Below are positions 44,008 through 52,794 of a stretch of DNA of 64,000 nucleotides, piece by piece. The DNA lies in NCBI RefSeq assembly GCF_000373565.1, contig NZ_KB891812.1:1-64000 (forward strand). Direction: 5' to 3'. Positions within the stretch are counted from its first letter, which is position 1, and each line of letters opens with the position of its first letter. This stretch comes from Streptomyces sp. HmicA12. Its GTDB lineage: Bacteria; Actinomycetota; Actinomycetes; Streptomycetales; Streptomycetaceae. Under the pieces are notes generated by a model. The model ran no database searches and was not told the DNA's origin. It saw only the letters and a program-made list of their open reading frames with translations. The position numbers were made by a program, and so were the translations under genes.

Positions 44008-45549
44008 TCAGCGGGCCGGGACTGCTTCCTCGGCGTCGGCGCAGGTGGAGTCGGCGGCATCGGTCCTGTCATCGGTCGTGCGGGCCGGCTTGAGGAAGAG
44101 GGCGAGAACGATTCCGACGGCGAGGGTGGGTGCGATCCAGAGATAGGCCATTGCCGTGGCGTCGGCGAAGGCGTCCAGTGCGGTGTCGCGCAGGGCGGAG
44201 GGGAGTTGGCCGATGGTGTCGGGGCGGGCGGCGTCGAATCCTCGGGCGGTCGTGAGGCCCTGGACGCGTTCGGCGAAACCGGTGTTGAGCAGGGTACCGA
44301 GGACGGCGACTCCGAAGGCCGCGCCGATGGACCGGGAGAAGGTGACGACGGCGCTGGCGGCGCCCAGGTCGGCGGCGGGCACGCTGTTCTGGACGGTGGT
44401 CAGCACGACCATGGGGACCATGCCGATCCCGACGCCGGTGATCAGGAAGTAGACGCTCAGCACGAGAGTGTTGGTGGCGGCGCCGATGGTGCCGAGCAGG
44501 ATCAGCCCGACGAGGTTGGCGGCGAGCCCGGCGAGAAGGATCACCCGCAGCCGTTCGACGTGTGCGGCCCGGCGTCCGGCCAGGGACTGGCTGACGACCA
44601 GACCGGCGACCAGCGGCAGCATGTAGATCCCGGACAGGGTGGCCGAGACTCCGTGGACGATCTGGAGGTAGGTCGGCAGGTAGACCAGGACGGCGAACAT
44701 CGCGGCGTTGGCGAAGAAGCCGATCAGCGAGGAGAAGACCACGGTCCGGGAGCCGAGCATGGCGGGCGGAAGGACCGGGGCGGCGGCGCGGCGCTCGACG
44801 GGGACCAGCACTGCGCCGAGGGCGACGGTGGCGACGATCAGGCCGACGATGGCCGGCGAACCCCAGCCCCAACGCTCGCCGAAGGACGTGATGAGGACCA
44901 GTCCGGTGGCGATGGCGGCCAGGACAGTGGCACCCAGGTAGTCGATACGGGCCTTCGCGCCCCGGGCGCCGGCGGGCAGCGCACGGGCGGCGACGGCCAG
45001 GGCGACGAGGCCGACGGGCAGATTGATCAGGAAGGCCCACCGCCAGGACAGCTGGTCGGTGAAGATGCCGCCGAGCAGGGGACCGACGATGCTGGCGACG
45101 CCGTAGACCGACCCGAACATGCCCTGATAGCGGCCGCGTTGGCTCGGGGCGACGATGTCACCGACGAGGGCGAAGGTCAGCACGATCATGCCGCCCCCGC
45201 CAACGCCCTGGAGTACGCGGGCGCCGATCAGCTCGGGCAGGTTCTGCGCCAGGCCACAGGCGACGGAAGCGAGCAGGAAGATCGAGGTGGACGCCAGATA
45301 GAGCCGCTTGCGGCCGAACATGTCGCCGAGCTTTCCCCACAGCGGCGTCACCGCCGTGGAGGCGAGCAGATAGGCGGCGCTGACCCAGGCGATGTCGTCG
45401 AACCCGTTCAGGTCCTCCGCTATCCGGGGCAACGCGGTGGACACGATCGTCTGGTCCAGGGCGGCCAGGAGGACCGCGAGGACGAGCGCGCTCATGGCCG
45501 CGGCCACACCACCTGCCGCAGGTGCTGCGGACTGCTGTGTCTTCGACAT
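44008..45549 (-). CDS. MFS exporter, DHA2 (EmrB/QacA) type
   Basis: The 513-residue protein has 14 predicted helices. LLAALDQTIVSTALPRIAED in helix 1 is the DHA2 signature, WGKLGDMFGRKRLYL is motif A, and QRGRYQGMFGSVYGVASIVG with PLLGGIFTDQLSWRWAFLIN covers motif C and the following loop. It should expel drugs or toxic organics with proton exchange. It is divergent from a TetR gene (45735), and the shared promoter region holds a 24-bp motif also found before the aldehyde dehydrogenase. This is the normal layout of a TetR-repressed pump. Confidence 0.9.
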   Translation of the reverse strand: MSKTQQSAAPAAGGVAAAMSALVLAVLLAALDQTIVSTALPRIAEDLNGFDDIAWVSAAYLLASTAVTPLWGKLGDMFGRKRLYLASTSIFLLASVACGLAQNLPELIGARVLQGVGGGGMIVLTFALVGDIVAPSQRGRYQGMFGSVYGVASIVGPLLGGIFTDQLSWRWAFLINLPVGLVALAVAARALPAGARGAKARIDYLGATVLAAIATGLVLITSFGERWGWGSPAIVGLIVATVALGAVLVPVERRAAAPVLPPAMLGSRTVVFSSLIGFFANAAMFAVLVYLPTYLQIVHGVSATLSGIYMLPLVAGLVVSQSLAGRRAAHVERLRVILLAGLAANLVGLILLGTIGAATNTLVLSVYFLITGVGIGMVPMVVLTTVQNSVPAADLGAASAVVTFSRSIGAAFGVAVLGTLLNTGFAERVQGLTTARGFDAARPDTIGQLPSALRDTALDAFADATAMAYLWIAPTLAVGIVLALFLKPARTTDDRTDAADSTCADAEEAVPAR

Positions 45550-45640
45550 CAGGACGTGCCTTTCCGGAAGTGATGCACAGGGGTGGCGTGCCGACCGAAC
45601 CCCACAATGAGCCCCATGGGGCTGGCACTAAAATTAATAT

Positions 45641-45664
45641 CTGTCACTACACTGTAGCACTTAC
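45641..45664. promoter_or_regulatory. Probable TetR operator in the MFS/TetR intergenic region
   Basis: Contains CTACACTGTAG, an 11-bp palindrome, within a 24-bp stretch repeated before the aldehyde dehydrogenase (38092-38115). A partial copy, CCACTACACT, lies at 45718-45727, eight bases before the TetR start. Confidence 0.7.
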
Positions 45665-45734
45665 CGCTCGTGAGGCTACTCATGAGAGGCGCTAGAGAAC
45701 CCATGCTTCACATTCCGCCACTACACTCGGTCCG

Positions 45735-46277
45735 GTGAGAGCCGACGCAGCACGCAATCTGGAAGCAGTACTGACCACCGGGGCACGCATGCTCGCCGCC
45801 GACCCCGGTACGAGCATCGCGAGCATCGCGACCGAGGCGGGTGTGGACCGGCGCACCGTCTACCGGCGCTTCGCCTCCCGCGAGGAACTCCTCGCCGCCA
45901 TCTACACATCCCGCCTGGAAGCCATCGAGCGGGCCATCGAGGACGCACGACTGCGCGAAGCACCCGTCGCCGTGGCCCTGCACCGCTACGTCGAGAACAT
46001 CATCGCCGTCAACCGCACCTGGCCCGTCGACCTCACCCACATGCTCGCCGACGACACTTTCCGGACCCGCCGTGACGCGTCCGTGCACGAGACCGACGCC
46101 TTCCTGGAGCGTGCCACCGACGAGGGCCTGCTGCGGCCGGGCCTGCCGGAGGGCTGGGCGAGTGCCCTGCTGCCCCAGCTGATGCACCTCGTCTCCAGGG
46201 AACGCCCGGAACTGAGCCCCGCGCAGGCGGCGGACATCGTCGTCGACACCCTGCTGCACGGCCTCGGAGCGCCCTGA
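45735..46277 (+). CDS. TetR-family regulator, divergent from the MFS exporter
   Basis: The 180-residue protein starts at GTG 45735 and has a TetR helix-turn-helix: LEAVLTTGARMLAADPGTSI, ASIATEAGVDRRTVYRRFAS with REELLAAIYTS. The C-terminal helical domain includes ALHRYVENIIAVNRTWPVDL and ALLPQLMHLVSRERPELSPA. It is 185 bases from the divergent MFS start, and palindromic CACTACACTGTAG-type sites lie between them. It most likely represses the exporter and itself, and by motif sharing perhaps the aldehyde dehydrogenase at 36600-38042. Confidence 0.85.
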   Translation: MRADAARNLEAVLTTGARMLAADPGTSIASIATEAGVDRRTVYRRFASREELLAAIYTSRLEAIERAIEDARLREAPVAVALHRYVENIIAVNRTWPVDLTHMLADDTFRTRRDASVHETDAFLERATDEGLLRPGLPEGWASALLPQLMHLVSRERPELSPAQAADIVVDTLLHGLGAP

Positions 46278-46511
46278 CCCGCACACCCTGCGTCATACGT
46301 GTCTGCCCGACCCACCGCCACATACATGTGACGGACCAATCGCGCAACAAGAGCCTTTTCGGCCATACGAGGTGACGAAGTTTCCGGCGGCATCTACTCT
46401 GCTGCTTTAGGTGAGGCGGACCGCGAACATGTCATGGTGCCCGGGGTGATCCGTAAGGACACAAAGACGCCTGGGCGGGGGCTTGTTCAGCGGCGAAGGG
46501 AGTGGGGGATC

Positions 46512-49265
46512 GTGGATTCGGGCGTGGGGACAATGATCGGCCGCGAGAGCGAGCAGGAAGTGCTGTCGGCGTTCGTGGCCGACACCGGGGGCCGGTCCCT
46601 CGTGCTGCGAGGCGACACAGGCGTGGGCAAGAGCGCGCTGCTGGAACATGTCGTCGACGTCGCGGCGACCCACGCGTACCGGATCATCCGCGCTGCCGGG
46701 GTCGAGGCGGAGTCGGAGCTGCCGTTCGCCGGGCTGCACCAGTTCCTGTATCCGCTGTTGTCCCACATCGACCGGCTGGACGACATGCACCGCAAGGTGT
46801 TCGACGTCGTCTTCGGACGGAGTGAGGGGACACCTCCCTCCGTCATGACCCTCGGCATCGCCGTGCTCGATCTGCTCTCCCTCGCGGCGTCACAGGAGCC
46901 CCTGCTCCTCGTGCTCGATGACGGCCAGTGGATGGATGCCTCGAGTACCGAGGTGTGCGGTTTCGTGGGACGACGGCTGACCGGCAGTTCGGTGAAGCTC
47001 GTCGTCGTACTCCGCTCCGACCTGTCCTCGGGCTTCGACACCGCCGCGCTGCCCGAACTGCCGGTGACCACGCTGTCGGAGAAGGCCTCCGAACAACTGC
47101 TGGACGCACGGCACCCGGGGCTGGCCCCCCGCATCCGCCGCCTGGTCCTGGAAGTGGCCCAGGGCAATCCGCTGGCTCTGCTCGAACTGCCGCCGCATGT
47201 CCGACGAGCGGGCCGCGCCTCCGGGGAACCGCTCGGGTACACCGGCATCCCGCTCCCCGTGCGCCTGCAGCAGGTGTACGGCGCCCGGATCGAGGCCCTC
47301 GGCGACGGCGTGCGCACAGAGCTGCTGCGCGGCGCGCTGGACGGTGCCGGCGCGACGGCCGGCAGTCCGAGAGGCACGCGTTACCGCATGTCCGAGGTCG
47401 ACGAGGCCGTGGACTGCGGCCTGCTGGACGTCGATCCGTTCACCGGAGACTTCGTCTTCCGGCACCCCCTGGTGCGTTCGACCGTCGTACAGACGGCGAC
47501 ACCCAATGAGCGGCGGGCGGCACACGCCATGCTCGCGCAGGTGCACCGGGACGATCTGGAACGCCGCGCCACACATCTGGCGGCCTCGACCATCGACCCC
47601 GACGACGAGGTCGCGGCCGTGCTGGAGGCAGCCGCGGACTCCGCGACGGTGCAGGGCGGCGCCCTGGCCGCCGTGGCCTGGCTGACCCGGGCCGCGGAAC
47701 TGAGCGAGAGCCACGAGGAACGGGCGCGGCGGCTGGGCAGTGCGGCGTACATCGCCGGGCATTCCGGCCAGTTGGACCAGGCCCGGCAGCTGATCCGCTC
47801 GGGCTCCGGGTCCGGTACGGGCGATTCGCCGAGCTCGGTGGTCACTTCGGGCTATGTCGCGCTCTTCGAGGACGGGGACGTACGGTCCTCGCACCGCCAG
47901 GTCTTCGCGGCGATCGAGAGCATCCGCGACACGGGGGTACGGGAGCCGGACCAGATTCTCACCCGCCTCGTCGACCTGCTGCTGGCGATCAGCCAGTACG
48001 CGAGTGACGAGGCCGCGTGGGAGCGCACCCACCAACTGCTGGACAGCCTGGGCGACTTGGTGTCCTCGCAGTCGCGCATCTACCAGGACGCGTGGGGCGA
48101 CGTGGTACGCCGGGGGGCCGGTGTGCACGAGCGGGTGGAGCGCGTCTTCGTCCGCCTCGCCGACCTGGAACCGTGGGACGTCACCCGGCTGGGAGTCTCC
48201 GCGTACCACGTGGACACCCTCAGCCAGTACCGGCCGCATCTGCAGCGCACCGTGGACCGCGAGGTGGAGACGGGGGCACTGGCCGACGCGATGACGATGC
48301 TGCATCTGATCATGCTCGACCAGATCGCGGTCGGCGAGTGGTCCGAGGCCCGGCGCACCGGAGAGCACTGCCTGGAGCTGACCACAGCCCACCAGCACGA
48401 TCTGTTCACGCATCACACCCACGCCTACCTGGGGCAGGTGGCCGCGCTGCGCGGCGAGGTCGAGCAGGCCCGTGAACTGCAGGCCATGGTCGACACCTGG
48501 GCCCGGCCCCGCGGCGTCGGCTTCCTCACCCAGATCACCGATGCCATCGGCACCACCGCCGCCCTTGCCGAGGGCGACTACGAGGCCGCCTACCTCCACG
48601 CCATCGGGATCACACCCCCCGGAACGTTCGAGCCCTACGCCCACCAGGCCTCCCGCACCCTCCTCGATCTGGTCGAAGCCGCCCTCCACACCGGGCGCGC
48701 CGAACAGGCCCGAGCCCATGCCCTCGCGGCCCGGCAGGCCGGCCTCCCCGACATATCCCCGCGCCTCGCCCTCCTCACCTACGGTGCCCTCGCCATGACG
48801 GCCACCGACCCCACCGAGGCCGCGGCCATGTACGAGCGCGCCGAAACCCACCCCGACGGCGCCAACCACCCCTTCGAACTCGCCCGCATTCATCTCGCGC
48901 ACGGCATCCGGCTCCGGCACACCCAGGGACGTAAAGCCGCACGCCTCCCCCTCACTCTCGCCGCGGAGACCTTCGAACGTCTCGGCGCACCCACCTGGAC
49001 CGAGCGGGCCCGTGCCGAACTCCGGGCCGCGGGCGCATCCGCGCTCGCGCCCTCGGCGCATCTCGCCGCCCTGACCTGGCAGGAGCGCAGGATCGCGGAG
49101 CTCGCGGCGAGCGGGCTGACCAACAAGGAGATCGGCCAGCGGATGCACCTCTCGCCCCGCACCGTCAGCTCACACCTGTATCGCGTCTTCCCCAAACTCG
49201 GCATCGCCTCGCGCGCCGCACTGCGCGACGCCCTCGCGAAGTCTCCCGGTGACCAGAACGTGTGA
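46512..49265 (+). CDS. Large LuxR (LAL-type) transcriptional regulator
   Basis: The 917-residue protein begins with an AAA/STAND ATPase: MIGRESEQEVLSAFVADTGG, Walker A LRGDTGVGKSALLEHVVDVA near residues 34-53, and Walker B PLLLVLDDGQWMDASSTEV. A long helical, TPR-like middle follows. The C-terminal LuxR helix-turn-helix is LTWQERRIAELAASGLTNKE, then IGQRMHLSPRTVSSHLYRV with FPKLGIASRAALRDAL. These regulators are ATP-dependent activators. GTG 46512 follows GGGGGAT and fits the usual start; the ATG frame extension to 46434 lacks support. It is convergent with a hydrolase gene 11 bases away. Confidence 0.9.
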   Translation: MDSGVGTMIGRESEQEVLSAFVADTGGRSLVLRGDTGVGKSALLEHVVDVAATHAYRIIRAAGVEAESELPFAGLHQFLYPLLSHIDRLDDMHRKVFDVVFGRSEGTPPSVMTLGIAVLDLLSLAASQEPLLLVLDDGQWMDASSTEVCGFVGRRLTGSSVKLVVVLRSDLSSGFDTAALPELPVTTLSEKASEQLLDARHPGLAPRIRRLVLEVAQGNPLALLELPPHVRRAGRASGEPLGYTGIPLPVRLQQVYGARIEALGDGVRTELLRGALDGAGATAGSPRGTRYRMSEVDEAVDCGLLDVDPFTGDFVFRHPLVRSTVVQTATPNERRAAHAMLAQVHRDDLERRATHLAASTIDPDDEVAAVLEAAADSATVQGGALAAVAWLTRAAELSESHEERARRLGSAAYIAGHSGQLDQARQLIRSGSGSGTGDSPSSVVTSGYVALFEDGDVRSSHRQVFAAIESIRDTGVREPDQILTRLVDLLLAISQYASDEAAWERTHQLLDSLGDLVSSQSRIYQDAWGDVVRRGAGVHERVERVFVRLADLEPWDVTRLGVSAYHVDTLSQYRPHLQRTVDREVETGALADAMTMLHLIMLDQIAVGEWSEARRTGEHCLELTTAHQHDLFTHHTHAYLGQVAALRGEVEQARELQAMVDTWARPRGVGFLTQITDAIGTTAALAEGDYEAAYLHAIGITPPGTFEPYAHQASRTLLDLVEAALHTGRAEQARAHALAARQAGLPDISPRLALLTYGALAMTATDPTEAAAMYERAETHPDGANHPFELARIHLAHGIRLRHTQGRKAARLPLTLAAETFERLGAPTWTERARAELRAAGASALAPSAHLAALTWQERRIAELAASGLTNKEIGQRMHLSPRTVSSHLYRVFPKLGIASRAALRDALAKSPGDQNV

Positions 49266-49276
49266 CCGCGCAGCGT

Positions 49277-50080
49277 TCAGCCCTCCCCCGGATGTGGGCC
49301 TATGCCCCGCCCGTCGAGCCAGCCGAGCACATGGTCGGCGACGAAGCGCCATCCGTTGTCCACGACGAGGGAGTGGGCACGGTCCGCGAACTGCTTGAGG
49401 TCCGTGGCGGCCGTGGAGTCGCCGTAGGCCTTGTACGCGGCCCGGGTCACCGAGTCCGGTACGAGCAGGTCCTCCTGGCCGGAGATCAGCAGCAGCGGTC
49501 CCCTGCCGGTGTTGCCGAGGTCCGCCACGGCGTACGGGCTGCGTACGGCGCCCGCGCAGCCCAGGTCCGCGAGGAGACGGCGGGGCGCGGGCACCACGTA
49601 CCGTTCGAAGAGCCGCTCGGCCTCCGCCACGTCGAGGGTGTTCGCGAACACCTTGCGGAACTGCTCCGGGGACAGCGACACCACGGGTTCGGTGCTGTCC
49701 TGGTCCGGGGTCCACAGTCCGGGCCGGGGAGCGGGCAGCGGGATGTCGTTGATGGGGGCTGCCGCGATGGCCACCGCGGCCCGGCCGATGTTGACGCCGA
49801 TGAGGTGCTGGGCGATGAGCCCGCCGACCGAGTGCCCGATGATGACCGGCGCTTTGTCGAAGGAGCGCACGATTCCCGCGTAGTGATCCGTCAACTCGGC
49901 GAGGCCGATGCCGTGGAAGGGCTCGGGCGACCGGCGCATCTGCCGGGCGGTGGCTTCCTCTCCCGGCCATCCCGGGGTGAAGGTGCGGAACCCCCGGCCG
50001 GCGAAACGCTCGGCCCATGACTCCCAGGAAAGCGCGTGCAGCCACTCACCATGGATGAAGACGACGGGCGTACGGTTCAC
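49277..50080 (-). CDS. Cytoplasmic alpha/beta hydrolase
   Basis: The 267-residue protein starts at GTG 50080 with NRTPVVFIHGEWLHALSWES. It has VIIGHSVGGLIAQHLIGVNI with the Ser nucleophile, a lid containing ERYVVPAPRRLLADLGCAG, LLISGQEDLLVPDSVTRAAY for the acid, and RAHSLVVDNGWRFVADHVLG for the His. No signal peptide is present. GGAGG precedes the start. Its upstream region has the GTCGAATGAC element inside a longer palindrome (50171-50180) but no shared operator. Confidence 0.83.
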   Translation of the reverse strand: MNRTPVVFIHGEWLHALSWESWAERFAGRGFRTFTPGWPGEEATARQMRRSPEPFHGIGLAELTDHYAGIVRSFDKAPVIIGHSVGGLIAQHLIGVNIGRAAVAIAAAPINDIPLPAPRPGLWTPDQDSTEPVVSLSPEQFRKVFANTLDVAEAERLFERYVVPAPRRLLADLGCAGAVRSPYAVADLGNTGRGPLLLISGQEDLLVPDSVTRAAYKAYGDSTAATDLKQFADRAHSLVVDNGWRFVADHVLGWLDGRGIGPHPGEG

Positions 50081-50404
50081 GGTTGGCTCCTCCGAGCATG
50101 ACGACCTTCATTCGGCTCCGGCACGCGGGCGACGGTTCCAGGATCGTTCAGGCACAGGTCAGGGGCGACAGTCGAATGACTTAATGTCGGCGCCGCACAG
50201 GCCCGGGAGAGGGCTGACGTGTCGTTGGGCGCGGCATCAAGACGGGGGCACAAAGTCGGACAGTGGCCCGTTTGTCGGGCGTCGTCCACCGAGCTCACCG
50301 TGAAAGTCGGTGCATCCCGACGGTCAACTTACTTATGTACGAAGGTCCCGCGGTGACGAGAGTGGGTCGGGTCAGCTTCCGCCCCAGAGAAGGGCCCTCC
50401 CGTC
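50081..50404. promoter_or_regulatory. Divergent intergenic region
   Basis: Separates the minus-strand hydrolase and the plus-strand SsgA-like gene. It contains AGTC-GAAT-GACT at about 50170-50181 with outer ACA/TGT symmetry. No gene is seen. Confidence 0.35.
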
Positions 50405-50875
50405 ATGAACGGCGACCACCTCGGCGTCCGGGCTCCCCGGACAGCGCCGTACGACTGCGGCCCTGAGCTGATCCTGGACATCGAGCGTGTGCTGGGCATC
50501 TCGGCGCGGCAGGCCGTCAAGGCGGAGTTCCGGTTCGATCCCGGGTCTCCCCTGATCGTCTGCGTGGAGTTTCTCGTCGCGGGCGGCCCCCGCGTCCTGT
50601 GGCGGATCGGCCGCGATCTGCTCCAGCAGGGGCTGCACTCGGTGAGTGGTCTCGGTGACGTCCAGATGTGGCCGGCGCACCCGGAGGCGGACGTGGCCAC
50701 CGCCCGGCTGCGGTTGGCCTCCGGGGACATGGCGGCCTTGTTCGAACTGCCCGTGTCGCCGCTGGCGGAGTGGCTGGAGCACACCTATGAACTCGTTCCC
50801 GCCGGTGCCGAACTCTCCGAGATGGACTGGGACTCGGCGACGGCAGACCTGCTCCAGGGCCCCACGGCCCCGTAG
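50405..50875 (+). CDS. SsgA-like sporulation/cell-division regulator (SALP)
   Basis: The 156-residue protein matches the SsgA-like family found only in sporulating actinomycetes. It has AEFRFDPGSPLIVCVEFLVA, RVLWRIGRDLLQQGLHSVSG, LGDVQMWPAHPEADVATARL and SGDMAALFELPVSPLAEWLE, closing with a helix (LEHTYELVPAGAELSEMDW). SALPs help place septa and control wall remodelling during sporulation. It stands alone behind a divergent hydrolase, which is usual for accessory SALP copies. ATG 50405 is well placed; the longer ATG frames are shadows. Confidence 0.85.
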   Translation: MNGDHLGVRAPRTAPYDCGPELILDIERVLGISARQAVKAEFRFDPGSPLIVCVEFLVAGGPRVLWRIGRDLLQQGLHSVSGLGDVQMWPAHPEADVATARLRLASGDMAALFELPVSPLAEWLEHTYELVPAGAELSEMDWDSATADLLQGPTAP

Positions 50876-51095
50876 GACTGATCACCCGGCACGCGGCGCA
50901 GTCCGCAGGCGCCCCGACTGCTGCGGCGGTTCGCACCTCCCCTTCCCACGGACGCCTGCGGGACCGGATCCACGGCAGGCGGCGCACGCGGGAGTCTCTC
51001 CTCGTGGACAGCATCGCGGCGCTCCGTCGTCTTCGGTCTACGGTTGCTCTCCTGCCGACCGAAGGCGCCGGCTCTCCGAGCGAAAGACACGTACC

Positions 51096-51941
51096 GTGAC
51101 GAGCGTTGCTTACCAGGGCGAATACGCTTCCAATTCCGCGACCGCCGCCCAGAGGCTCTTTCCCGGATGCGCGGAACTGCCCTGCACGAGCTTCGAACAG
51201 GCCCTGGACGCGGTGACGCTCGGCGCCGCCGACGTGGCGGTGATCCCGGTCGACAACTCCGCCGCCGGGCGCGTGGCCGACGTGCACCACCTGCTGCCGG
51301 AATCGGGCCTGTTCGTGGTCGGCGAGTACTTCCTCGCCATCCGATTCGACCTCGTGGGCGTCCCCGGGACGTCGCTCGCCCAGGTGGAGCAGGTCCGCTC
51401 CCATGTGCACGCGCTCGGACAGTGCCGCAAGGTGCTGCGCGAGGGCGGCTGGCGGACGCTGATCACCGATGACACGGCGGGCGCGGCACGGGAGGTGGCG
51501 GAGCTGGGTGACCCGCGGCACGCGGCTCTCGCCCCGCCCGCCGCGGCCCGGCACCACGGCCTGGACGTGCTGCGGGCGGGCGTCGAGGACGACCCGGACA
51601 ACACGACGCGCTTCGTCGTCCTGTCCCGCCACGCGGACTTCGCCCCGCTCACGGACGAGCCGACGATGACGAGCCTGTTCTTCGCCGTGCGGAACATCCC
51701 CAGCGCCCTCTACAAAGCGCTGGGCGGCTTCGCCAGCAACACCGTGAACCTGACCAAGATCGAGAGCTATCAGATGGGTGCGGGCCTCAACCCCAGCTGC
51801 TTCTACGTCGAGATCGAGGGCCATCCCGACGAGAACCGGGTCGCCCTCGCCCTGCAGGAACTGCACTTCTTCTCGTCCGAGGTCCGCGTTCTCGGCGTCT
51901 ACCCGGCACACCCGCACCGGCTGCGCGAGCAGACCTCGTGA
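51096..51941 (+). CDS. pheA: Prephenate dehydratase
   Basis: The 281-residue protein begins TSVAYQGEYASNSATAAQRL, the PDT domain. It carries ALDAVTLGAADVAVIPVDNS and a His-rich loop (VADVHHLLPESGLFVVGEYF), then TRFVVLSRHADFAPL, the conserved TRF element. A C-terminal ACT domain follows (MTSLFFAVRNIPSALYKALG, LTKIESYQMGAGLNPSCFYV) containing the ESR/GALV-like sensing region in the form IESY. It converts prephenate to phenylpyruvate in phenylalanine synthesis. GTG 51096 is chosen from the family start. A stand-alone copy in this accessory island may be a paralogue of the housekeeping gene. Confidence 0.85.
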   Translation: MTSVAYQGEYASNSATAAQRLFPGCAELPCTSFEQALDAVTLGAADVAVIPVDNSAAGRVADVHHLLPESGLFVVGEYFLAIRFDLVGVPGTSLAQVEQVRSHVHALGQCRKVLREGGWRTLITDDTAGAAREVAELGDPRHAALAPPAAARHHGLDVLRAGVEDDPDNTTRFVVLSRHADFAPLTDEPTMTSLFFAVRNIPSALYKALGGFASNTVNLTKIESYQMGAGLNPSCFYVEIEGHPDENRVALALQELHFFSSEVRVLGVYPAHPHRLREQTS

Positions 51942-51999
51942 CGCGTCGCCTGGTGGCGGCCGGCCCGTCGTGGGCAGCGGGCCGCCGACCGGTCTTCCG

Positions 52000-52548
52000 T
52001 CAGCCCGCGGCGGTGCTCTTGCGTGCGCGGTAGGCAGCGGCCTTGACCCTGTTTCCGCAGGTCCGCATGGCGCACCATTCGCGCCGGTGGCCGCGCGAGC
52101 GGTCGAGGTAGACCTGGGTGCACTCCGGGCGTGCGCACTCCCGCAGCAGAGCGCCTTCGTCACCGCCGAGAATCTCGACCGTCGCGCGAGCGAGGGTCGA
52201 GAGCCCCTGGGAGACGGACCCGGTGTGCCGCACTCCGTCGGGGCCGAGCTGCACCTTCACCGGCAGGCCGGCGGCGCACCGGTTGACCTCGGCGACATCG
52301 GCGGCGGGCAGCGGCTCACCGGCGAGACGGGCCGCCACCAGCGAGTAGATCGCTTCGCGCAGGTCGATCGCCGTATCCACGTCGACCTCGTCGGCATGGG
52401 GCGGTGTATCAAGCATCTGAGACTCGACAAACCAGTCGTCGAGCAGTGCGGGCGTGGCGAGCTTCTCGGTCGGCGCCTCGTTGCGTCGCGCGCGCAGGGT
52501 GCCGACGAAGTCGAGTGGGAGCGTCCCACAGGGGAAGGCATGATTCAC
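52000..52548 (-). CDS. CGNR zinc-finger regulator
   Basis: The 182-residue protein opens NHAFPCGTLPLDFVGTLRAR, which matches the family's N-terminal LDFVNT-like motif, followed by the helical ABATE domain. The C-terminal CGNR zinc finger is LRECARPECTQVYLDRSRGH, RREWCAMRTCGNRVKAAAYR with ARK, giving Cys ligands and the CGNR tetrad. These are DNA-binding regulators often beside the genes they control. No ATG fits; GTG 52548 is used, and the shared operator begins at the very next base (52549), with TATGGT nine bases before the GTG, so the transcript is probably leaderless. Confidence 0.85.
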   Translation of the reverse strand: MNHAFPCGTLPLDFVGTLRARRNEAPTEKLATPALLDDWFVESQMLDTPPHADEVDVDTAIDLREAIYSLVAARLAGEPLPAADVAEVNRCAAGLPVKVQLGPDGVRHTGSVSQGLSTLARATVEILGGDEGALLRECARPECTQVYLDRSRGHRREWCAMRTCGNRVKAAAYRARKSTAAG

Positions 52549-52569
52549 GTAACCATACTGACGGGTGAC
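52549..52569. promoter_or_regulatory. Shared-regulon operator abutting the CGNR start codon
   Basis: GTAACC-N9-GGTGAC with core ATACTGACG. It covers the probable -10 of the CGNR gene, so binding would block that promoter. It also lies 225 bases before the divergent hydrolase. Confidence 0.75.
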
Positions 52570-52794
52570 TACTGAATATGCAACGCCTTGGACGACCTCA
52601 CCTCCCGATAGCGGGCAAATGTGCGCCAATCCAATCGGGCGCTCCCGGGTGGCGGCGAGGCCACCACGGATGACGTGACGACCCGACGACCCGCCTTCGG
52701 ACGTGGCGCGGATCACAGCACCAGCGCCGAACTTCGGCGCCGCCACCGCATCGTGTCGGTGTCATCAGCTGTCTTCCGCTCGAACGGAGCCACC

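Noticed and set aside
43882..45573. 563-codon plus-strand open frame
   Set aside because: Antisense shadow of the MFS exporter gene, Gly/Asp/Gln-rich.
46890..49148. 752-codon minus-strand open frame
   Set aside because: Antisense to the LuxR regulator gene; Gly/Arg/Val-rich shadow with no family match.
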